Shown here piece by piece: positions 1-4,854 of a DNA stretch of 7,283 bases. Location of the stretch: the NCBI GenBank assembly GCA_011523485.1, contig WTGR01000392.1:1-7283 (forward strand), in the 5' to 3' direction. The notes under the pieces were generated by a model that worked only from the letters and a program-made list of their open reading frames with translations, made no database searches and was not told the origin of the DNA. This stretch comes from Acidobacteriota bacterium (GTDB lineage: Bacteria > Acidobacteriota > Vicinamibacteria > Vicinamibacterales > UBA8438). Position 1 is the stretch's first letter; each line of letters begins with the position of its first letter. The position numbers and the translations under genes were made by a program.

Positions 1-1332
1 CCCCTCGATCGCCCCCTGACCTTCCGCCAGCGCCCGTTCGGCATCCTGCAGCCGCTCGAGCGTCGTGTCGCGATCGACGACGCATCGACCGTGCGCCGTC
101 CGCTGCGCCTCGAGCTCCTCTCCGAGAGGGCCGCACCGCGCCTCGAGCGATCCCAGCGTGGCGGCCCCCTGCTCGACGGCCTTCGCAAGCTCCGCCGCGC
201 GGCGCTTACCGAACTCGATCCGCTGTTGATGCCGCTCGACCTCGATTTCGCGGGCATGCGCCGTCTCGCGCAGCGCCGTCGCCGCGCCGTCGGTCTCGGC
301 CAGCTCCAGGCGCAGGCGCTCCCGGCCGCTCTCCAGCGCCGCCAGTGCGGCGGCCGCTCCCCGTTCGGCTTCTCGCGCCTCGTCCAGCCGCTCGGTGGCG
401 GTCTCGATGGCGTTCTCGAGCAAGCGGCTCCGGCGCGCGAAGTGCACCTTCTGCCACCGCCGCAGCTCTTCGCGCAGCCGGCGATACCGGCGCGCCTTGG
501 CAGCCTGTCGCTTGAGTGCGCCGCGCTGTTTCTCCACCTCGAAGACGATGTCGTCGACGCGCGTCAGGTTCTGCTGCGCGGCCTCGAGCTTCAGCTCCGC
601 CGTACGGCGCCGGGCCCTGTACTTGGTGACACCGGCCGCCTCCTCGAGCAGTTGACGGCGCTCGGCGGGCCGTGCGCCCAGGATCTGGCCGATCCGCCCC
701 TGCTCTATGACCGCATAGGCCTTCACGCCGAGTCCCGAGTCCATCAGGAGATCCTGAATGTCGCGGAGCCGGCAGACCCGCCCGTCGATGAGGTACTCGC
801 TCTCCCCCGACCTGTACAGCCGCCGGGCCACCTCGACATCGCGGCTGATGGCAGGCTCGGCCGGATCGTCGTCCCCAGCGTGAAGGCGCGCCGGATCCCG
901 CTCGGCCGGCGACGGCCCGGCCGCCACGGGCGGGGGCGGCCCCGCGCCCATCGGATGCGCCGTGCCGTTGCCATGCCCCCTGCCGCCGCCGCGCCCGGCG
1001 CCGTTGCCGTTCAGGGCCCGGAGCGGAGCGCCGGCGACGGGCCCGTTGGCGCCGTTCGCCAGGGCGGCCGTCACCTCGGAGAGCTGAATGCGAACCTCCG
1101 CAGCCGCGGTCGGACGCCGGGCGTCGCTGCCGCTGAAGATGACGTCCTCCATCCGCTCGCCCCGCAGGCTGCGTGCGCTCTGCTCACCCAACACCCACGT
1201 AATGGCGTCTATGACGTTGCTCTTGCCGCAACCGTTGGGCCCGACGATCGCGGTCACGCCATCGTCGAACGCCAGGGCGGCCCGCTCCGCGAAGCTCTTG
1301 AATCCAGCGATTTCGAGCTGATTGAGTCGCAT
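1..1332 (-). CDS. smc: Chromosome segregation/condensation ATPase SMC, N-terminal part (runs off the window)
   Basis: SMC is the long coiled-coil ATPase of the bacterial condensin that organises and separates newly replicated chromosomes. The visible 444 residues begin with the family's typical N-terminus (MRLNQLEIAGFKSFAER). The Walker A loop GPNGCGKSN is at residues 31-39, followed by WVLGEQSARSLRG (46-58) and MEDVIFSGSDARRP (61-74). The conserved head strands RRLYRSGESEYLIDG (170-184) and CRLRDIQDLLMDSGLG (187-202) come next, then the Q-loop region IEQGRIGQIL (209-218). From about residue 235 a charged, Ala/Glu/Arg-rich segment starts the first coiled-coil arm, and the frame is open to the window edge. 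The rest of the arm, hinge, second arm, signature motif and Walker B must lie outside. The ATG at 1332 gives the canonical N-terminus; its own ribosome-binding site is weak, but a small ORF ends on it (TGATG). Residues 88-165 contain an odd Gly/Asn/Pro-rich insert. Identification is firm from motif order. Confidence 0.96.
   Translation of the reverse strand, partial: MRLNQLEIAGFKSFAERAALAFDDGVTAIVGPNGCGKSNVIDAITWVLGEQSARSLRGERMEDVIFSGSDARRPTAAAEVRIQLSEVTAALANGANGPVAGAPLRALNGNGAGRGGGRGHGNGTAHPMGAGPPPPVAAGPSPAERDPARLHAGDDDPAEPAISRDVEVARRLYRSGESEYLIDGRVCRLRDIQDLLMDSGLGVKAYAVIEQGRIGQILGARPAERRQLLEEAAGVTKYRARRRTAELKLEAAQQNLTRVDDIVFEVEKQRGALKRQAAKARRYRRLREELRRWQKVHFARRSRLLENAIETATERLDEAREAERGAAAALAALESGRERLRLELAETDGAATALRETAHAREIEVERHQQRIEFGKRRAAELAKAVEQGAATLGSLEARCGPLGEELEAQRTAHGRCVVDRDTTLERLQDAERALAEGQGAIEG
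838..1071 (-). other. Low-complexity Gly/Asn/Pro-rich insert within the SMC head domain
   Basis: This covers SMC residues 88-165, between the strand ending in AEVRIQLSEV and the conserved VARRLYRSGESEYLIDG. It includes NG repeats, a run of Arg/Gly/His (GAGRGGGRGHGNG), four prolines in a row, and an acidic patch (HAGDDDPAEP). In Bacillus subtilis SMC, as I recall it, the equivalent connection is roughly 20 to 25 residues, so about 60 residues look added. The reading frame stays open and the conserved blocks on both sides are intact, so it is an in-frame expansion, not a frameshift. It is probably a disordered loop; its function is unknown. Confidence 0.75.
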
Positions 1333-1391
1333 CAGGACCGCCGAATCTCGCGGGGAGGGGTACGCGAAAACAGCCGCGCGAACAGGTTCAT
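1332..1391 (-). CDS. Small upstream ORF (19 codons) translationally coupled to smc
   Basis: A short reading frame, MNLFARLFSRTPPREIRRS, starts at ATG 1391-1389 and stops at TGA 1334-1332. The A of the stop codon is also the A of the smc ATG, forming a TGATG overlap typical of translational coupling. A good ribosome-binding site precedes it: GGAGAG at 1401-1396, four bases before the ATG. By contrast smc has no clear site of its own. An in-frame ATG at 1406 would give a 24-residue form; an in-frame stop at 1433-1431 limits it further upstream. The peptide is basic with a possible amphipathic N-terminal helix (NLFARLF). I recognise no family. It may be a leader whose translation delivers ribosomes to smc, or a chance ORF. 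Confidence 0.45.
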   Translation of the reverse strand: MNLFARLFSRTPPREIRRS

Positions 1392-1509
1392 TGGTCTCTC
1401 CACCATCACCTGTCGAGCGGCTGGGAACGCTCAACGCCGGGTCAGGAACGTACTCGTCGGCTGCCTGCCGACCGGCCGCCTGAATCGTTGCGCAATCAGT
1501 CTAGCAACC

Positions 1510-1540
1510 GGCCGCACGGGACTGCAAGTCCGACGCGGCC
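1510..1540 (-). terminator. Strong hairpin downstream of the S41 protease gene, candidate terminator
   Basis: An inverted repeat pairs GGCCGC (1510-1515) with GCGGCC (1535-1540). Inside it, GGACT (1519-1523) pairs with AGTCC (1527-1531) around a three-base loop. On the minus-strand transcript the two stems are joined by two G-U wobbles and one C-C mismatch, giving an almost continuous stem of about 14 positions. It begins 12 bases past the protease stop codon, the right place to end that transcript. There is no U-tract after it, so it may be a factor-dependent or U-less terminator, or a 3' stabilising structure, not a textbook intrinsic terminator. Confidence 0.45.
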
Positions 1541-1551
1541 CGAGGCTGCGG

Positions 1552-3171
1552 CTATCTGGAGGCGACGGCGCGCGGCGTCGAGGACAGCCGCAGCAGCGCA
1601 ACCGCCTCGTCGAACAGCGTCAATGCATGCTGCGCCTGCGGGTCACGCCCGAAGAGGTTTCGCCGTGCTTCGATCTCGCCGAACAGATCCTTGTCGATCT
1701 CGTAGTGAATCATCGCCCGGATGAAGTCCACGTCGTCCGCGAAATCGTCCTCGTCGACGGTCAGCCCCCGCGCCTGGACATGCGCCTTGAACCGGTCCAG
1801 CATCGCATCGTCGACGACGAACCCCCGGTCGACGATCTCGCGATCGCGCCCCTCGACGGTCACCCGGGTGTCGCCCGCCGCGATGAATCGCTGCGCGAAG
1901 GAGATGAACTCCCGCCGGGCCGCCAGCAGTCGCCCGAAGCGCGACGGATCGAAACCCTCGATCGGCCCCGTGAAGAAGTGGTCCGGCTCGACGCCGCCCC
2001 CGCTGTAGACCTCGCGGCCGGCGTTGGTGAACTTGCGGTCGGCCGGGGCGCGCACGGGGCTCTCCGGCTCGCGGAGGGAATAGGTCAGATACTCGTCGAA
2101 CGCGGTGTCCCACGGCCGCTGGATCATCCTTCCGCTCGGCGTGAAGTAGCGGGCCGTGGTCAACGCGAGCCCCGCGCCGTGGCTCACGCGATAGATGGAC
2201 TGGACGAGCGCCTTGCCGAACGTGGTCTCTCCGACGACCAGCCCGCGATCGTGATCCTGAATCGCGCCCGCGACGATCTCCGACGCACTGGCGCTGTTGC
2301 GGTTCACCATCACGATGAGCGGCTGGTCCGTGTAGTCGCCGGCGTCGCGCGCATGGTAGTCCTGGTCGGAGTTGGCGACGCGGCCCCGCGTGTAGACGAT
2401 CATGTCGCCGCGCGACAGGAACTGATTCGAGACCTTGATGGCCTGATCGAGCGGCCCGCCGGGGTTGCCCCGCAAATCGAGCAGGAGCCGCGCGGCGCCC
2501 GCATCGCGCAGCGCTGCCAACGCCCGCGACAACTCGTCGTTGCTCGTCTCCGAGAAGTCGCGCAGCCGCACGTAGCCCGTCGACCCGTCGACCAGGAACG
2601 CGGCCTCGACGGTGGCGATGCTGATCTCGTCCCGCTCGACGCGCAGGTCGATCAACTCCTCGTAGCCGTCGCGGCGCACGGAGATGCCCACCGCGCTGCC
2701 GCGCGGGCCCCGCAGCAGGCGCACCGCCTCGTCGCTGCTCATCCCGATGGCGTTCTCGCCCTCGATTCGCGCGATGACGTCGCCGCGCCGGATCCCGCGC
2801 CGGTAGGCGGGCGACCCCTCGAAGATGCTGTTGACCGTGATGCCGCCGTCGATGACGCTGATCTGGATCCCGAGTCCGTAGTAGCGGCCCTCCTGCCGTT
2901 CCCGCAGGCGGGCGTACTGCCGGGCGTCCATGAAGTTCGAGTGCGGGTCGAGGGTCTGCAGCATGCCCCCGATCGCCCGCGACACGAGCTGCTCGACATC
3001 CACGTCGTCGACGTAGTTGTCCTCGATCGCGGCGACCGCCGACGCGAACGCGTCGTACTGCCGGGTCATCGAATCCTGGCGCGCAAGCACCTGGCCGCCG
3101 AACAACCCGCCCACGATGGCCGACATGACGACGGCGCCGACTCCGGTCGCTAGAGATGTCGCTGCTCGCAT
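1552..3171 (-). CDS. S41-family carboxyl-terminal processing protease (CtpA/Prc-like) with PDZ domain
   Basis: This is a predicted envelope serine protease that trims or degrades proteins from their C-termini in the periplasm. With the ATG at 3171 it has 539 residues. Residues 1-31 form a signal peptide or membrane anchor ending in QVLARQ. The helical N-terminal domain contains LDPHSNFM (residues 74-81), a PDZ domain spans about 96-177, and LRGNPGG lies at 233-239. The catalytic block NSASASEIVAGAIQD places the nucleophile at Ser295, and FGKALVQ provides Lys320. This 25-residue spacing matches the Ser/Lys dyad of E. coli Prc. A tail of about 140 residues follows GGGVEPD (391-397), longer than in minimal CtpA proteins. 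A TTG at 3210 would add 13 residues, but the ATG gives the cleaner signal sequence; neither has a good ribosome-binding site. The gene lies divergent from tatA and co-directional with smc. The family is certain; substrates are unknown. Confidence 0.94.
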   Translation of the reverse strand: MRAATSLATGVGAVVMSAIVGGLFGGQVLARQDSMTRQYDAFASAVAAIEDNYVDDVDVEQLVSRAIGGMLQTLDPHSNFMDARQYARLRERQEGRYYGLGIQISVIDGGITVNSIFEGSPAYRRGIRRGDVIARIEGENAIGMSSDEAVRLLRGPRGSAVGISVRRDGYEELIDLRVERDEISIATVEAAFLVDGSTGYVRLRDFSETSNDELSRALAALRDAGAARLLLDLRGNPGGPLDQAIKVSNQFLSRGDMIVYTRGRVANSDQDYHARDAGDYTDQPLIVMVNRNSASASEIVAGAIQDHDRGLVVGETTFGKALVQSIYRVSHGAGLALTTARYFTPSGRMIQRPWDTAFDEYLTYSLREPESPVRAPADRKFTNAGREVYSGGGVEPDHFFTGPIEGFDPSRFGRLLAARREFISFAQRFIAAGDTRVTVEGRDREIVDRGFVVDDAMLDRFKAHVQARGLTVDEDDFADDVDFIRAMIHYEIDKDLFGEIEARRNLFGRDPQAQHALTLFDEAVALLRLSSTPRAVASR

Positions 3172-3240
3172 GCGCCCGATGCTATCAGATAAGCTACTGT
3201 GCAGCAACAACTTCGAGCGATCCGCGCGAGGCCGTGGCGC

Positions 3241-3270
3241 TTGACCGTCCGGTGCCGCCGTTTCTATAAT
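3241..3270 (+). promoter_or_regulatory. Near-consensus sigma-70 type promoter of tatA-tatC
   Basis: TTGACC (3241-3246; consensus TTGACA) is followed, after an 18-base spacer, by a perfect TATAAT (3265-3270). Transcription would begin near 3277, giving a leader of about 35 bases before tatA. The TATAAT stands out against its very GC-rich surroundings. This is a direct sequence match; activity is inferred. The same 141-base divergent region must also hold the promoter of the minus-strand S41 gene. An AT-richer patch at 3181-3216 is the likeliest place for it, but I see no convincing -35/-10 pair there. Confidence 0.8.
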
Positions 3271-3300
3271 GCTCAGAACGGGTTACGGAAGATCACTGCC

Positions 3301-3305
3301 AGGAG
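3301..3305 (+). promoter_or_regulatory. Ribosome-binding site of tatA
   Basis: AGGAG lies seven bases before the ATG at 3313. It fixes the tatA start there, although the frame stays open further upstream to a possible GTG at 3199. That upstream start would lie ahead of the promoter and would put 38 non-family residues before the canonical TatA N-terminus. Confidence 0.85.
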
Positions 3306-3312
3306 CATTGCC

Positions 3313-3675
3313 ATGTTCGGTCCAATCGGCGTCTGGGAAATGGTCATCATCCTGGTCATCGCCTTGATCGTGTTCGGTCCACGCAAGCTGCCGGAGCTCG
3401 GGCGGTCCCTCGGCAAGAGCCTCGGCGAGTTCAAGCGCGCGTCGAACGAGCTCCGCAACACGCTCGACGAGGAAATCCGGATCGAGGAACGCCGCACGCC
3501 GAAGGCCGCGCCCGCCAAGTCCGCCCCGGCCTCCGCGCCGCCCCCCGCTGCGGTGCAGGACGCGCCCGAACCCGATGCATCCGGATCCTCCGCGGCGGCG
3601 GCCTCACCCGAACCGGCGACCGTCGGGAAGCCGACACCGGAGCCCCATCCGACCGAGCCCGGCGCAGGCGCCTGA
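3313..3675 (+). CDS. tatA: Twin-arginine translocase subunit TatA (TatA/TatB family)
   Basis: TatA forms the variable-size pore or membrane-thinning assembly that lets folded proteins cross the inner membrane once TatC has bound their twin-arginine signal. The 120-residue product has a short periplasmic N-terminus, one membrane helix (about residues 6-21), the hinge FGPRKLPELG (21-30) and an amphipathic helix (about 23-46, including LGKSLGEFKRASNEL). A charged stretch and a Pro/Ala-rich tail (about 62-120) follow. The FGPRKLPELG hinge is the family signature. Glu9 at the start of the membrane helix resembles Glu8 of E. coli TatB, where TatA has Gln. With no separate tatB seen here, one subunit may do both jobs, as in other two-component Tat systems. 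It is the first gene of a tatA-tatC operon with a strong promoter; tatC begins 15 bases after the stop. Confidence 0.93.
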   Translation: MFGPIGVWEMVIILVIALIVFGPRKLPELGRSLGKSLGEFKRASNELRNTLDEEIRIEERRTPKAAPAKSAPASAPPPAAVQDAPEPDASGSSAAAASPEPATVGKPTPEPHPTEPGAGA

Positions 3676-3960
3676 CGCTTGACGAACGAGATGGCACAAC
3701 CTCCGGTTCCGGCAGTGCCCGAGGTCGATCCGTCCGCCTCGGCGGTCACGCCGCCCGAGACCGATTCCTCGGGCGCATCCACGACGGATTCTCCGCCCGA
3801 GGCGGTCGCAGCGCCGGCGCAGACGGAAGATCCCGCGGCCGCTCCCCCGGCCGCAGCGGCCCCGCCTGCAGCCGCGAGCGGCGCAGCGACGCCGACGGCG
3901 TCCACCCCGGTCCCGGAACCGGCGGCGGCCCTGCCGGCTCCGGCCGGTCCGTCGGGCCCC
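3496..3960 (+). other. Pro/Ala-rich low-complexity tract spanning the tatA-tatC junction
   Basis: The last 60 or so codons of tatA and about the first 90 of tatC encode similar Pro/Ala/Ser/Thr/Glu-rich sequence, interrupted only by the stop codon and 15 intergenic bases. Third codon positions remain G/C-rich in the respective frames, which argues that both parts are translated. An acidic Asp/Glu cluster and four glycines (to 4017) follow before the folded TatC core. The segments are almost certainly disordered, and both are expected on the cytoplasmic side of the membrane. Confidence 0.75.
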
Positions 3961-4740
3961 GGCGGTCCTCCCGTCGACGAGGAGGACGCCGAGGAGGACG
4001 AAGACGGCGGCGGCGGCAAGATGTCCTTCCTCGATCACCTCGACGAGCTGCGGACGCGGCTCATGACTTCGTTCGGGGCGCTCGCCGTCGGATTCGTCGT
4101 CTGCTTCGCGTTCATCGCGCCGATCTTCGACTTCATCATGGAACCGCTCGCCGCCGTCCTCGAGGAAGGCGTGCGGATGATCTACACCAACGCGCCCGAG
4201 TACTTCTTCCTGCAACTGAAGATGGCCGCGTTGGCCGGCCTGATCCTGGCGACGCCGGTCGTCATGTCGCAGGTGTGGCTGTTCATCGCACCCGGCCTGT
4301 ACGCGCACGAGAAGAAGTTCGCGATTCCGTTCGTCGTGTTCGCCTCGTTCTTCTTCATCGCCGGCACGCTCTTCGGCCACTACATCCTGTTCCAGGTCGC
4401 CTGGGCGTTCTTCGCGGGCTTCGGCGCCGAGAACGAGTACGTCGAGTTCACCCCGCGGCTGCAGGACGCGTTCAGCCTGTACGTCCGCCTCGTGCTCGCC
4501 TGCGGCGTCATCTTCCAGCTCCCCACCCTGGTCTTCTTCCTGGCCCGGATGGGCGTCGCCTCGCCCGGCTTCCTGATCCGCAACTTCAAGTACGCGTTCC
4601 TGCTCTGCTTCGTGTTCGCCGCGATCCTGACACCGACCCCCGACCCGGTCACCATGACCGTGATGGCGGGGCCGATGATCGCGCTCTACGTCCTGAGCAT
4701 CGGCATCGCGTGGGTGTTCCAGAAGCGCACGGCCGATTAG
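3691..4740 (+). CDS. tatC: Twin-arginine translocase subunit TatC with long disordered N-terminal extension
   Basis: TatC is the inner-membrane receptor that recognises the twin-arginine motif of Tat signal peptides and nucleates TatA assembly. From ATG 3691 it has 349 residues. Residues 1-110 are a Pro/Ala-rich extension ending in an acidic run (DEEDAEEDED) and GGGGK. The normal TatC core of about 239 residues starts at MSFLDHLDELRTRL (111-124). Six hydrophobic segments follow, with the hallmark FIAPGLYAHEKK (198-209, Glu207 equivalent to E. coli Glu103) and ILTPTPDPVTM near the last helices. At the FExP position of E. coli TatC (Glu170) this protein has Gln276 (GVIFQLP), as in plant and cyanobacterial TatC. 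A TTG at 3679 could add four residues. An internal ATG at 4021 would give a standard-length TatC, but its nearest GAGGAGG is 23 bases away, too far to serve it. It probably shares a transcript with tatA. Confidence 0.95.
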   Translation: MAQPPVPAVPEVDPSASAVTPPETDSSGASTTDSPPEAVAAPAQTEDPAAAPPAAAAPPAAASGAATPTASTPVPEPAAALPAPAGPSGPGGPPVDEEDAEEDEDGGGGKMSFLDHLDELRTRLMTSFGALAVGFVVCFAFIAPIFDFIMEPLAAVLEEGVRMIYTNAPEYFFLQLKMAALAGLILATPVVMSQVWLFIAPGLYAHEKKFAIPFVVFASFFFIAGTLFGHYILFQVAWAFFAGFGAENEYVEFTPRLQDAFSLYVRLVLACGVIFQLPTLVFFLARMGVASPGFLIRNFKYAFLLCFVFAAILTPTPDPVTMTVMAGPMIALYVLSIGIAWVFQKRTAD

Positions 4741-4803
4741 GCGCAGCGAGGAACATGGCAACCTGCAACCCGGGCGGCGTGCAATCTACTGCGCTCCCGG
4801 CGC

Positions 4804-4817
4804 GTATCAGCCGATAC
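4804..4817. promoter_or_regulatory. Perfect inverted repeat upstream of the OmpA-family gene
   Basis: GTATC and GATAC flank AGCC, making a five-base perfect dyad with a four-base gap, 37 bases before the chosen start codon. It lies in the only non-coding stretch between tatC and the OmpA-family gene, in slightly AT-richer sequence. It could be a repressor operator or a small RNA hairpin. I see no good -35/-10 pair next to it, so the OmpA-family gene may be read through from tatC or have a promoter I cannot recognise. Confidence 0.3.
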
Positions 4818-4841
4818 ACTGGGTACAGCTACTCCTAATCC

Positions 4842-4846
4842 GAGGG
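4842..4846 (+). promoter_or_regulatory. Ribosome-binding site selecting the GTG start at 4855
   Basis: GAGGG is eight bases before the GTG at 4855. The alternative in-frame GTG at 4846 overlaps this element and so has no usable spacing. The choice at 4855 also gives a compact signal peptide beginning with a lysine/arginine cluster. Confidence 0.65.
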
Positions 4847-4854
4847 TGACACTG

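Noticed and set aside
1488..1495. The eight-base palindrome TTGCGCAA in the smc upstream region.
   Set aside because: A palindrome this short is expected by chance in GC-rich DNA and has no adjacent promoter elements.
91..3153. A 1020-codon open frame on the plus strand opposite smc and the S41 gene.
   Set aside because: It is antisense to two confidently identified genes, is very rich in Arg/Pro/Ala/Leu as expected of a GC-rich shadow frame, and shows no recognisable domain. Its length reflects the scarcity of stop codons in GC-rich DNA.
3199..3312. Upstream extension of tatA to a GTG at 3199.
   Set aside because: It would start ahead of the TATAAT promoter, and a strong AGGAG lies before the ATG at 3313, which begins a canonical TatA N-terminus.
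4021..4740. An internal ATG that would give a normal-length TatC.
   Set aside because: There is no properly spaced ribosome-binding site, and the codons upstream keep coding-like G/C third positions in frame, so the long form is favoured, though not proved.
3604..4761. A 385-codon minus-strand frame opposite tatA and tatC, with another of 248 codons at 3273-4019.
   Set aside because: Both mirror the low-complexity Pro/Ala region and the TatC core; their Arg/Glu/Asp-rich or Gly/Ala/Ser-rich text has no family features.
4755..4838. A 27-codon ORF between tatC and the OmpA-family gene (MATCNPGGVQS...).
   Set aside because: The AGGA before it is only two bases from the ATG, too close for normal initiation, it overlaps the candidate operator dyad, and it shows no recognisable sequence.
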